Assembly (NCBI RefSeq): GCF_022267315.1
Contig: NZ_JAIKLE010000041.1
Coordinates: 1-59,103 of the forward strand
Length of the DNA: 59,103 nt
From: Maribellus maritimus
Lineage (GTDB): Bacteria > Bacteroidota > Bacteroidia > Bacteroidales > Prolixibacteraceae
Reading direction: 5' to 3'
Part shown: one piece after another, positions 36,443-44,630 of the stretch
Numbering within the stretch: the stretch's first letter is position 1
Layout: every line of letters starts with the position of its first letter
Notes under the pieces: model-generated
Seen by the model: only the letters and a program-made list of their open reading frames with translations
The model's database searches: none
What the model was told of the DNA's origin: nothing
Program-made: the position numbers and the translations under genes

Positions 36443-38068
36443 ATGAACAAATTAAGTGGTTTTATATTTCTGATAACAATTCTGGCAGCCTGCACTCAGC
36501 CTTCCGAATTTGATTCTGACCTTGTCAACAAAGCTCTGGAAAACGGAAAGCAAGCCAATGAAGGATTTATACGAAGCCTCGATTTTGTAAATGGGTGGCT
36601 GAGCAAAACCGATAGCATCACCGGGCTGATTCCAACCAATCTTACGAATAAAACCGATGTTTGGGAAGCACACAATTCAGCTGCCGATAATTATGCATTT
36701 ATGGTTTTAACGGCGTTTATTCTGGACAAAGCGTTGTATCGGGGTACATTACTCGACATGTTAAACACAGAGCAAAGACTTACGTCGCGAGTAGAATCAT
36801 TGCCTGATACCTGGTCGTTTTCAAAACAAAATTTTGCCTCGAACGAACTAAAAATGGGTGATGTAATTTTTGGTACATCTGAATACATTAAAGATGGATT
36901 AATTCCTCTGAATGAATACATTGGAAAATCGCCCTGGCAGGATCGCATGATGGAAATGCTGGATGATCTTGCAGCATATATGAGAGAAGTAAAAGACCTG
37001 GAAAAATATTTTGAAAGAACGGCATCAATTGAAGAAGTGAACGGCGAAATGCTGCAAACACTATCCCGCGTGTATTGGATGACCGGTGATCAAAAATACC
37101 TCGAATGGGCAATTCGAATCGGCGACTACTACCTGCTCGGCGATCGTGATCTTACACAAACCGATTACCTTCGAATTCGTGACCATGGCTGCGAAATTAT
37201 TGGAGGATTAAGTGAGTTATATGTTACAACTCATTTTGCAAATCCTCAAAAAAAGGAAGCGTACAAACTACCGCTATACGCCCTACTCGACCGCGTTTTG
37301 GAAGTCGGCCGCAACGAAGATGGTCTATTTTACAATGCCATAAATCCGAAAACCGGTGAAATCACCGATTTCAATATTGTGGACAACTGGGGTTATGTTT
37401 TTGATGCCTATTACTCGGTGTACCTGGTTGACGGTAAAGAAGAATACCGCGAGGCTGTGTTAAACGGATTTCAGAAACTAAATGAGAAATACCGCGACTA
37501 TGCTTGGGAAGGTACCAGTCACGACGGATATGCCGATGCACTGGAAAGCGGAATAAATTTATACAACCGCGAACCGGTGCCGGAACTAAAAAACTGGATC
37601 GACAGCGAAATGCAGGTAATGTTTAACATGCAACAGGATAACGGAATAATTGGAGGCTGGCACGGCGACGGGAATTTTGCTCGAACAGCCATTATGTACA
37701 GCCTCTGGAAAAGCCGGGGAGCTATCTTACAGCCCTGGCGCAAAGATGTCATTCTGGGAGCCGAACAAAACGACGGACAGATCTATTTTGTAATAACCGC
37801 AGAAAAAGACTGGACAGGAAAACTCGTATTTGACACACAGCGATACAAAACCATTTTAAATTTACCCATCGACTATCCACGTATTAACCAGTTTCCGGAA
37901 TGGTTTACAGCAAAAGAGGGAGGAAATTACACTTTAACTTCATCGCAAAAAGACCTGACCGGAACATATACAGCAAACCGGCTGCAGCAAGGAATACCGG
38001 TAAAAGTAACGGCTGATGAACAACTTATAATCGTCATAACAAAATTAACTAATCGTTCCAAACTTTAA
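36443..38068 (+). CDS. Predicted lipoprotein with alpha/alpha-toroid domain
   Basis: A 541-residue lipoprotein; the signal ends in ILAAC (Cys16). Residues about 25-420 are helical with repeating hairpins (FVNGWLS, YAFMVLTAF, DHGCEIIGGLSELYV, NWGYVFDAYYSVYL, SHDGYADALESGINLYNR, GIIGGWHGDGNFARTAIMYSLWKS), the pattern of the six-hairpin glycosidase and lyase fold. Conserved Asp, His and Trp in the hairpin loops (NVDNWGY-like, GWHGDGN) could be catalytic. A small beta domain follows (430-541). I do not recognise a family. It is divergent from lplA and upstream of the iron module, probably its own unit. Confidence 0.75.
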   Translation: MNKLSGFIFLITILAACTQPSEFDSDLVNKALENGKQANEGFIRSLDFVNGWLSKTDSITGLIPTNLTNKTDVWEAHNSAADNYAFMVLTAFILDKALYRGTLLDMLNTEQRLTSRVESLPDTWSFSKQNFASNELKMGDVIFGTSEYIKDGLIPLNEYIGKSPWQDRMMEMLDDLAAYMREVKDLEKYFERTASIEEVNGEMLQTLSRVYWMTGDQKYLEWAIRIGDYYLLGDRDLTQTDYLRIRDHGCEIIGGLSELYVTTHFANPQKKEAYKLPLYALLDRVLEVGRNEDGLFYNAINPKTGEITDFNIVDNWGYVFDAYYSVYLVDGKEEYREAVLNGFQKLNEKYRDYAWEGTSHDGYADALESGINLYNREPVPELKNWIDSEMQVMFNMQQDNGIIGGWHGDGNFARTAIMYSLWKSRGAILQPWRKDVILGAEQNDGQIYFVITAEKDWTGKLVFDTQRYKTILNLPIDYPRINQFPEWFTAKEGGNYTLTSSQKDLTGTYTANRLQQGIPVKVTADEQLIIVITKLTNRSKL

Positions 38069-38358
38069 ATTAATTGTAACCAAAATGAAAATCTATAGAT
38101 AAAAAAAGACAATTTTTATACCAAAACATTGACCCCGAAAAACAATAAATAAGGATTCTCTCTCCAAAACTCTATTCCACTGTTTTCGTCTGCCTATTCT
38201 CGAAAAAACAGACTGTTCACATCCTAAAATTTGTGGATAAAATTAAAGATATTTTCCTCTTAAATCGCTATTTCTTAGGATTGATAGTGATCTGCCTGCT
38301 AGCTAATTTTGTCCTCAAACTTATTTGAAACAAATCAATACCCAATAGAAAAATGGAA
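38069..38358. other. Intergenic stretch before the siderophore receptor
   Basis: About 290 bp, AT-rich, with no ORF, tRNA or clear terminator. I looked for a Fur box (GATAATGATAATCATTATC-like) and found none. The only structured part of the gap is the hairpin listed at 38359-38421. Confidence 0.6.
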
Positions 38359-38421
38359 TGATTTACAGAAAAGCAGTTCGTGCAAATTTTTTGCAACACG
38401 AACTTTCGAAACTGTAAATCA
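38359..38421 (+). promoter_or_regulatory. 63-nt hairpin at the start of the siderophore receptor transcript
   Basis: Outer stem TGATTTACAG (38359-38368) pairs with CTGTAAATCA (38412-38421), 10 bp. After an internal loop (AAAAGC/TTCGAAA), AGTTCGTG (38375-38382) pairs with CACGAACT (38397-38404), 8 bp, and CAAA with TTTG continues the stem to a T-rich loop. It ends 44 nt before the chosen ATG at 38465. It has no U run after it, so it is not a terminator; a cis-acting 5' UTR element is likely. Confidence 0.65.
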
Positions 38422-38464
38422 ATAATAAATGAAACAAATAGAATTGTTTACAAAAAAAATTCAA

Positions 38465-40312
38465 ATGAAAAAATTATTCAATCTACTGTTATTACTAAAC
38501 ATTGTAACCTCACTATACGCTCAAAAAGGAAGAATAAGTGGAAAAGTTATTATTCCTGAAGAAAACAAAGGCTCCGCAGTAAACATTGGTATCATCGGAA
38601 CGCCAAAGGGTACAATTACCTCACCCGGCGGTTTTTATGAAATTACTGGTATAAATCCCGGGAAATACATTCTTGAAGCATCTTTTGTAGGATTAAAAAG
38701 CGAACAGCAAAACATAGAAGTTTTTGCCGGCGAAGAAACCATTGTTCCCGCTATCGTTATGAAAAAAACAGAACAGAAAATATCGGAAGTGCAGGTTGTG
38801 GGAAATAACTCAACAAATTACAGAGCTCTGGTATCATCCGATGCTTTAAAAATGAAAACACCTTTACTCCAAATACCGCAAAACATCCAGGTTATCACCA
38901 AAGGATTACTTGATGACCAGCAAGCTGTTGATATGTTGGAGAATGTGACCCGAAATACAAGCGGAGCTATGATGATAGAACATTGGGGAACTTTTGCACG
39001 CATTAACATGAGAGGGTTTAAACTTCCTGCTTTTAGGAACGGGTTTAACGTGGATTTACCCTGGGGACCATTGACCGAGGACATCTCGCTTGTTGACCGA
39101 ATAGAATTTGTAAAAGGACCAGCCGGTTTTATGTTGTCGACCGGTGAGCCCGGTGGACTGTACAACGTGGTTACCAAAAAACCACAGTTAAACCAAATGA
39201 ACGAAGTTTCGCTACTTTACGGTTCTTTTAACACACTCCGTGCTACCGCTGACATGAATGGAAAGTTAAACGACAACGGACGCCTGTTGTACCGTTTAAA
39301 CATAATGGGATTAACCAAAAGAGCACACCGCGATTATGAATACAACAAACGATACTCAGTTGCTCCATCATTAAAATATATCATTAACGATCGCACAACA
39401 TTAACTGCAGAATATATCTACCAGCACTCTGAATTGCTGGTGGTTGGGTCTGCTTATGTTTTCTCTCCGGAAGGAATGGGTACTCTCCCCCGGAACTACA
39501 CTTTGGCGGAACCCAATATTGATCCGACTAACGTGAGCGAACACAATGCTTTCCTTACATTTACCCGCAAACTTTCAGATAACTGGGATTTTACAGCTAA
39601 AGTTTCTTATCTCGATTATAAAATTTCGGGAAGTTCACTTTGGGCTGACTCGGTTACTACAGCCGGAATTTACCGCTCAATTAGTATTTGGGATGCCATT
39701 AGTTTTGCTGAGCAAGGACAGGTTTATGTAAATGGAAGGGCAGAAACAGGTTCGGTAAACCACACTATTTTAGCCGGACTGGATATGGGCAACAAAGAAT
39801 ATTACGCCGACTGGTTTCAGAACGGACCATTGGCAGGCCCTGACAATCCACTGACCTACGACAATCCCGTTCATTATGTGCCGTCGTCAGTAATGCCTGT
39901 TTGGGACAGAACTCAGAGCATCAGAAAAAGAGCTTTTGGAAGCTATTACGCCAATCAGAGTCAAAGTTATACTGCTTTTTACGTACAAGACGAGCTTGGA
40001 TTTTTCGATAATCGTTTACGATTAACGCTTGCCGGACGATATACTTCTTTTAACAGTTCATCCTACGGCGCCGGAACAAATGATAATATTTTTACACCAC
40101 GAGCCGGAGTAAATTTTACTATCGATAAAAATACATCGATTTATACATTATACGATCAATCGTTTATTCCGCAATCGGGAACAACAAAAAACGGAAATCC
40201 GTTTGAACCGGTTCGAGGCAACGATATTGAATTTGGTGTGAAACGAAACTGGGCAGACAATAACTGGAGTTCGGCACTAACATTTTATGTAATCACCAAA
40301 AAAACGTATTGA
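38465..40312 (+). CDS. TonB-dependent siderophore receptor, N-terminal part (frameshifted gene)
   Basis: The ATG at 38465 begins a proper signal peptide (MKKLFNLLLLL, end SLYAQ); an upstream in-frame ATG at 38429 adds 12 polar residues. Next come a carboxypeptidase-regulatory-like domain (about 22-100), the plug (about 125-240; QIPQNIQVITKGLLDDQQA, INMRGFKLPAFRNG, VKGPAGFMLSTGEPGGL) typical of FhuE/FoxA-like ferric siderophore receptors, and most of the barrel. The reading frame stops at 40312 after VITKKTY. The barrel continues in another frame. A7 at 40298-40304 should be A8 to restore TKKNVLTTDPSD, so one A is lost (or misread). The intact protein would be about 783 residues. Confidence 0.88.
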   Translation: MKKLFNLLLLLNIVTSLYAQKGRISGKVIIPEENKGSAVNIGIIGTPKGTITSPGGFYEITGINPGKYILEASFVGLKSEQQNIEVFAGEETIVPAIVMKKTEQKISEVQVVGNNSTNYRALVSSDALKMKTPLLQIPQNIQVITKGLLDDQQAVDMLENVTRNTSGAMMIEHWGTFARINMRGFKLPAFRNGFNVDLPWGPLTEDISLVDRIEFVKGPAGFMLSTGEPGGLYNVVTKKPQLNQMNEVSLLYGSFNTLRATADMNGKLNDNGRLLYRLNIMGLTKRAHRDYEYNKRYSVAPSLKYIINDRTTLTAEYIYQHSELLVVGSAYVFSPEGMGTLPRNYTLAEPNIDPTNVSEHNAFLTFTRKLSDNWDFTAKVSYLDYKISGSSLWADSVTTAGIYRSISIWDAISFAEQGQVYVNGRAETGSVNHTILAGLDMGNKEYYADWFQNGPLAGPDNPLTYDNPVHYVPSSVMPVWDRTQSIRKRAFGSYYANQSQSYTAFYVQDELGFFDNRLRLTLAGRYTSFNSSSYGAGTNDNIFTPRAGVNFTIDKNTSIYTLYDQSFIPQSGTTKNGNPFEPVRGNDIEFGVKRNWADNNWSSALTFYVITKKTY

Positions 40313-40815
40313 CGACTGATCCGTCAGATATCAATTTTAGTATTCAGTTGGGAGAAGCTCAATCAAAAGGACTGGAATTCGATGTTCAGGGTGAAATTAC
40401 AAAAGGCCTTCAGCTTATTCTGAATTATGCCAACACCAACGTAGAAGTAACCGAAGATACCGATCCAAATATAGTTGGAACCCGCCTTGCGGGCCACGCA
40501 CGTCATATGACTAACGGGTGGTTAAAATACAAATTCAGCAATCCCGCCCTAAACGGATTTGGACTTGCCCTGGGATATCAATACCTGTTAGATCGTTCAT
40601 CCTGGACCTGGTCGGCAGAAAATAAATCGGATATGCCGGATTACTTTCGACTTGACGGAGCATTGTCGTGGGAAGATAAACAATATTCCATCGGGCTAAA
40701 TGTTTATAACCTGCTTGATGAGTACCTCTACTCGGGAAGTGCATATGCCAACTATTATTACTGGCAAACTGAGCCAGGAATTAACTTCCGTTTAAACGTA
40801 AGATATCGCTTTTAA
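40309..40815 (+). CDS. TonB-dependent siderophore receptor, C-terminal part (frameshifted gene)
   Basis: This frame opens with TTG, not ATG, and continues the barrel of the preceding ORF without loss: DPSDINFSIQLGEAQSKGLEFDVQG is typical of the strand after the shift point (split: LGEAQSKGLEFDVQG), and it ends in the aromatic signature INFRLNVRYRF for insertion in the outer membrane. It has no signal peptide and no start signal, so it is not an independent gene. Together with 38465-40312 it makes one receptor interrupted by a -1 change in the A tract at 40298-40304. Confidence 0.85.
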   Translation: MTTDPSDINFSIQLGEAQSKGLEFDVQGEITKGLQLILNYANTNVEVTEDTDPNIVGTRLAGHARHMTNGWLKYKFSNPALNGFGLALGYQYLLDRSSWTWSAENKSDMPDYFRLDGALSWEDKQYSIGLNVYNLLDEYLYSGSAYANYYYWQTEPGINFRLNVRYRF

Positions 40816-40868
40816 ACAGAAAAAAGATTGTGTAATGATAATTTCACCCCAAAATAATTACTAACTCA

Positions 40869-40911
40869 ACTTCGGCTGCGCCAACCTTTTCAGGTTGAAC
40901 GTAGTCGAAGT
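40869..40911. repeat. REP-like palindrome
   Basis: ACTTCGGCTGCGCCAACCT (40869-40887), loop TTTC, then AGGTTGAACGTAGTCGAAGT (40892-40911): arms of about 19 nt pairing with G-U pairs and one bulge. The GAACGTAGTCGAAGT type of end is a familiar intergenic palindrome in Bacteroidota genomes. It lies between the receptor and the PepSY gene and may attenuate read-through or stabilise RNA. Confidence 0.55.
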
Positions 40912-40946
40912 CTTTTGATTAAGATTTCTTTTAAAATAAAAAAATA

Positions 40947-42095
40947 ATGATAAAAAGCTGGATTGGAAAAATACACTTGTGGCTGGGATTAGCGTCAGGA
41001 ATTATTGTGTTTATTGTTTCAGTAACCGCTTGTATTTATGTATTTAATCAGGAGTTCACAAAGCTTGCCCGAAAAGAAGCAATTTATGTAACCAAACCTT
41101 CTGTCTCAAAGATACTTTCGCCTTCACAACTTTTTGAAAATGCACAGCAACTTTTAGGCGAAAAAAAAATTGGGTGGGTAAATATCTACAGTAAACCCGA
41201 TAAAAGTTGGGTGTTTTTCAGTTACAAAGGAAATTCAGAAGCTACAACCTATTTCAATATGATTGACCACTACGAATCAGTTTACATCGACCCATATTCC
41301 GGAGAAACAACCGGAAGCTATAATGAAAAAACAGACTTTTTTAACATTGTAAAATATCTTCACTGGAGTTTGCTTCTCAGCACCAAAATAGGGCAACCCA
41401 TAGTTGGCTGGAGTACGTTAATATTTGTGGTTTTGCTAATTTCCGGCTTGGTTCTATGGTGGCCCAAAAGTTTTAAAAATGGGAAAAACCTGTTTTGGAT
41501 ACGATGGAAAAAGCGCACTTCTGCAAAGCGAAAAAACTACGATCTGCACAACGTACTTGGTTTTTACAGTCTTATTTTTGCTCTGATAATCGCACTCACC
41601 GGTATGGTTTGGGCTTTTAAGTGGTTTCAGGCTATTGTGTACGTTGTAGCCTCAGGAACAACTGTACCGCCTGCTGTTGAAATAAAACAATCGGTTCCAA
41701 CGCAGGTTGAAGATTCAAAAGCCATCGATATCGCATTTCAGCAAACATTACAAAAATATTCGCAAGCCGCCCAATTTCGAATTGTTCCGCCTGCCGACAG
41801 CCTGGCAGCACTTAACATTTATGTTGGCGATAAAGAGGGAGTTTACTACAAAACTCATCAGCTTCAGTTCGACCAATATTCAGGAGAGTTACTTAACGAA
41901 CGAACACACAACGATAAAAACTTTGGCGAAAAACTGATAACAGCTAATTACGATATACATGTTGGTGCAATATTAGGGATACCGGGAAAAATACTTGCTT
42001 TTGTTGTAAGCCTGGTTTGTGCTTCGTTGCCTGTCACCGGATTTTTCGTGTGGTGGAACAAACGTAAAACACGTAAAAAACCGCTTTTCCAGTAA
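40947..42095 (+). CDS. PepSY-domain iron-uptake membrane protein
   Basis: A 382-residue inner-membrane protein of the PepSY_TM family. Four helices are visible: about 10-31 (WLGLASGIIVFIVSVTACIY), about 153-175 (GWSTLIFVVLLISGLVLWW), about 205-225 (GFYSLIFALIIALTGMVW) and about 350-372. Two PepSY regions face the periplasm. His residues in KIHLWLGLASG and KYLHWSLL could bind haem. Members act next to siderophore receptors in reduction of ferric siderophores in the periplasm. The next gene (10 bp later) supplies the flavoprotein domain that is fused to PepSY in other bacteria. Confidence 0.88.
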   Translation: MIKSWIGKIHLWLGLASGIIVFIVSVTACIYVFNQEFTKLARKEAIYVTKPSVSKILSPSQLFENAQQLLGEKKIGWVNIYSKPDKSWVFFSYKGNSEATTYFNMIDHYESVYIDPYSGETTGSYNEKTDFFNIVKYLHWSLLLSTKIGQPIVGWSTLIFVVLLISGLVLWWPKSFKNGKNLFWIRWKKRTSAKRKNYDLHNVLGFYSLIFALIIALTGMVWAFKWFQAIVYVVASGTTVPPAVEIKQSVPTQVEDSKAIDIAFQQTLQKYSQAAQFRIVPPADSLAALNIYVGDKEGVYYKTHQLQFDQYSGELLNERTHNDKNFGEKLITANYDIHVGAILGIPGKILAFVVSLVCASLPVTGFFVWWNKRKTRKKPLFQ

Positions 42096-42104
42096 ATAAT
42101 AATC

Positions 42105-43730
42105 ATGTTAACAACAGCTATAAAAAAATTATTTGGCCAAAAGAAGCTATCTCCAACCGAACTGACCATACTCTTTGGCGGACATTCCGGGAACTCGGAG
42201 TTTATAGCCAAAGAATCGTTCAGATATTTCAAACAAAATGGAATTAATGCCCGATTGGCTGACATGTCAAAATACAACTTTGATCGCCTGCCGGAAGAAA
42301 ATTTCCTGTTGATTATTGTAAGCACTCATGGCGAAGGAGAACCACCTTCAACAGCCAAAAAGTTTCATCGAAAATTGTTTGCTGATGATACTCCGGATTT
42401 AAAAAATATTTCTTTTTCGGTATGTGGATTGGGTGACAGCAGCTATGAAAAATTCTGCCAAACCGGAAAAGAAATTGACCAGCGCCTCGAAGAATTGGGT
42501 GCCTCGCGCTTTTTAGAGCGAGTGGACTGCGATGTAGAATTTAACCAAACGGCGGCGCAATGGGTTTCAACTTTTTTGGGAAAATACCGGTCAGGGAAAC
42601 CAAAAAATATAGCAGCAAATATTCAGCGAAACAATAACAACGAATATTTTGGCGCTATTGTTAAAAATCGTTATGCGCTGGATAAAACAGCAGAGCCACT
42701 TGTTTATCACCTTGTTTTAAGCGTTGACGACAAAAATTTCGTTTACCACCCGGGAGATTCGGTGAGCATTGTTCCGCAAAATCCGGCAGAGCTGGTTAAT
42801 ACATTAATCAAAAAATTAGGAAGCACGCCCGAAAATCAAGTCACATATAAAAACAAAATTTATACGTTGGAAGAACTTCTGACAAAAAAGATAGAAATTA
42901 CAACAATCAGTAAAAGATTGCTGGAGAGCTATCTCAAAATTTCCAAAAATCCGGAATTAAAAAAACTCTTGTGCGATGAAAAAGAATTCCGCAACTATCT
43001 GGAAACATCCGATGTAATTGACTTGCTCACCGATTTTCCCTGGAAAGGCAACCTTGATGAGCTCACTGATATTTTTCGTCCAATTCAGCCCCGGTTATAT
43101 TCTGTGGCATCCAGTATAAAATCCACTCCGGGCGAGTTGCACCTCATGATAAAACTGATTTGTCTGCAAGTTCGCAAAAGAACACACATGGGAGCTTGCT
43201 CGTCGTATTTAAACCAATGGATAAAACCCGGAACCCGGATAAAGCTAAAAGTTATTCCAAACAAAGCGTTCCGTTTGCCACAACACAATCAAGCCCTTAT
43301 AATGATTGGAGCCGGGACTGGTATCGCTCCTTTCCGTGCTTTTATGCAGGAACTGGATGCAGAAAACCGAAATAACCCGGCATGGTTAATTTTTGGAGAA
43401 AAATACGCCCACAGGAATTTCTTCTATCAGGAAGAATGGCAAGACCTGTTTAACAAAAACACACTTACTCGCTTTGATGTCGCATTTTCAAGAGATTCTG
43501 CAAAAAAAATATATGTACAGCATCAACTGGAAAAACACGCCTTACTTTTTTACGAATGGCTGGAAAACGGAGCGAATGTTTATGTTTGTGGTTCGGTAAA
43601 AATGGGGCACGATGTTCGAAAAGCAGCTATTTCATGCCTTTCCGAAGTTCTTCAATTAGGAAAAGAAAAAGCCACAGTTTATCTTGAAAAACTGGAAGAA
43701 GACAACAGATGGCACGAAGATCTGTATTGA
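42105..43730 (+). CDS. CysJ-like flavodoxin/FAD/NAD(P)H reductase
   Basis: A 541-residue diflavin reductase. The flavodoxin domain (about 18-155) has FGGHSGNSEFIAKE and STHGEGEPPSTAKKF for FMN. The FAD domain (about 185-390) has RLYSVASS at about 329 and MGACSSYL. The nucleotide domain begins with IGAGTGIAPFRAFMQE (about 398) and has IFGEKYAHRNFFY, YVCGSVKMGHDV and WHEDLY at the C-terminus. It is like the alpha subunit of sulfite reductase, but no cysI, cysH or cysN is near. The setting after a TonB siderophore receptor and PepSY protein indicates electron supply for ferric-siderophore reduction. Confidence 0.9.
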   Translation: MLTTAIKKLFGQKKLSPTELTILFGGHSGNSEFIAKESFRYFKQNGINARLADMSKYNFDRLPEENFLLIIVSTHGEGEPPSTAKKFHRKLFADDTPDLKNISFSVCGLGDSSYEKFCQTGKEIDQRLEELGASRFLERVDCDVEFNQTAAQWVSTFLGKYRSGKPKNIAANIQRNNNNEYFGAIVKNRYALDKTAEPLVYHLVLSVDDKNFVYHPGDSVSIVPQNPAELVNTLIKKLGSTPENQVTYKNKIYTLEELLTKKIEITTISKRLLESYLKISKNPELKKLLCDEKEFRNYLETSDVIDLLTDFPWKGNLDELTDIFRPIQPRLYSVASSIKSTPGELHLMIKLICLQVRKRTHMGACSSYLNQWIKPGTRIKLKVIPNKAFRLPQHNQALIMIGAGTGIAPFRAFMQELDAENRNNPAWLIFGEKYAHRNFFYQEEWQDLFNKNTLTRFDVAFSRDSAKKIYVQHQLEKHALLFYEWLENGANVYVCGSVKMGHDVRKAAISCLSEVLQLGKEKATVYLEKLEEDNRWHEDLY

Positions 43731-43854
43731 AAGCAAAAAAACCACAGTCACTCACCTAACAATAAAAAATACAATCGACCAAAAGGTCCTAACACTTTTC
43801 AGTATTATAGCCTTGGCCATCAGCCTTGACTATGTTTTACAACATATCTAAAAT

Positions 43855-43897
43855 TTTGTTTCTTAAAAATTTCATTTGTTACATTTGTCCTACAAAT
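43855..43897 (+). promoter_or_regulatory. Promoter of the sialic acid locus with GntR (FadR-type) operator
   Basis: A Bacteroidota promoter is readable: -33 TTTG (43855-43858), 21-nt spacer, -7 TACATTTG (43880-43887). Overlapping the -7 box is ATTTGT-CCT-ACAAAT (43883-43897), a perfect 6-bp inverted repeat that includes TTGTCCTACAA, an exact match to the FadR-subfamily operator TNGTNNNACNA. The regulator at 43922 would thus repress its own promoter and the genes behind it. Confidence 0.75.
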
Positions 43898-43921
43898 AGA
43901 ATTAATTCTAATTAAACCAAT

Positions 43922-44626
43922 ATGAAAACAGGTTTATCAACAACTACGCTTGCCGACCAGGTTGAAGAAAAAATCATTGAATACATCAAGGAAAACCATT
44001 TGGTTCCGGGAGATTCGCTCCCAAATGAAATGCAATTTTCTGAAATGCTCGGTACAAGCAGAAATGTAGTTCGTGAAGCTTTGAGCCGATTACGGATGTT
44101 AGGACTTATTCAATCGCGTACCAAAAGAGGGATTGTTGTTACAGAACCTCCTCTTTTAAACGGTTTTAAAAAGGTTTTAGACCCTAATCTCCTGAGTATT
44201 AAAACTATCAAAGAAATGATGGGTATGCGAATTGCCCTGGAAATCGGTATCGCGGAATTTCTTTTTGCAAATATCACTGAAAAAAAAATTGAAGAACTCG
44301 AACAAATTGTCTCCCGGCAGCAAGCTATCGGTATAAATAATCTTTCAGTAGAAGATGAAATGATTTTTCATACTAAAATATATGAAATTGCAGGGAATGA
44401 TTTTATTCTTCAATTTAACCGGATAATGCACCCCGTTTTTGAATTTTCCAAACAAAATTATGAAAGTTATTTTCAGCCCGTAAACGAAAAGCTGAACGAA
44501 AAAGGAGATATCATACAACACACAGATCTTTTAAGATTTATCAAAAACAGTGATAAAGAAGGATACCAGAAAGCAATGCAAAAACATTTAAAACCCTATT
44601 GGGAATTCTTATATAATTACGATTAA
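43922..44626 (+). CDS. FadR-subfamily GntR regulator of sialic acid genes
   Basis: A 234-residue regulator: N-terminal winged helix (about 8-75; DSLPNEMQFSEMLGTSRNVVREALSRL, split: LPNEMQFSEMLG, TSRNVVREALSRL) and C-terminal all-helical FCD ligand domain (about 95-225; RIALEIGIAEFLF, DEMIFHTKIYEIAGN, HTDLLRFIKN). FCD domains bind small organic acids; sialic acid or a product is the likely ligand given the neighbours. It is followed after 4 bp by nanA, so the two are co-transcribed from the promoter at 43855-43887, which carries a matching operator. Confidence 0.93.
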   Translation: MKTGLSTTTLADQVEEKIIEYIKENHLVPGDSLPNEMQFSEMLGTSRNVVREALSRLRMLGLIQSRTKRGIVVTEPPLLNGFKKVLDPNLLSIKTIKEMMGMRIALEIGIAEFLFANITEKKIEELEQIVSRQQAIGINNLSVEDEMIFHTKIYEIAGNDFILQFNRIMHPVFEFSKQNYESYFQPVNEKLNEKGDIIQHTDLLRFIKNSDKEGYQKAMQKHLKPYWEFLYNYD

Positions 44627-44630
44627 GTTT

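Noticed and set aside
38069..38358. Fur box before the siderophore receptor
   Set aside because: No 19-bp GATAAT-type dyad found; only AT-rich sequence with a short ATTTG-AAA-CAAAT dyad near 38323.
38818..39177. 119-codon minus-strand frame within the TonB receptor
   Set aside because: Shadow of the plug domain, which matches the family well on the plus strand.
40309..40815. Independent small outer-membrane protein gene
   Set aside because: Starts with TTG, has no signal peptide and continues the barrel of the preceding frame exactly; it is the second half of one broken gene.
42105..43730. Assimilatory sulfite reductase alpha subunit
   Set aside because: Sequence is CysJ-like, but there is no cysI or other sulfate assimilation gene, and the partners are a siderophore receptor and a PepSY protein.
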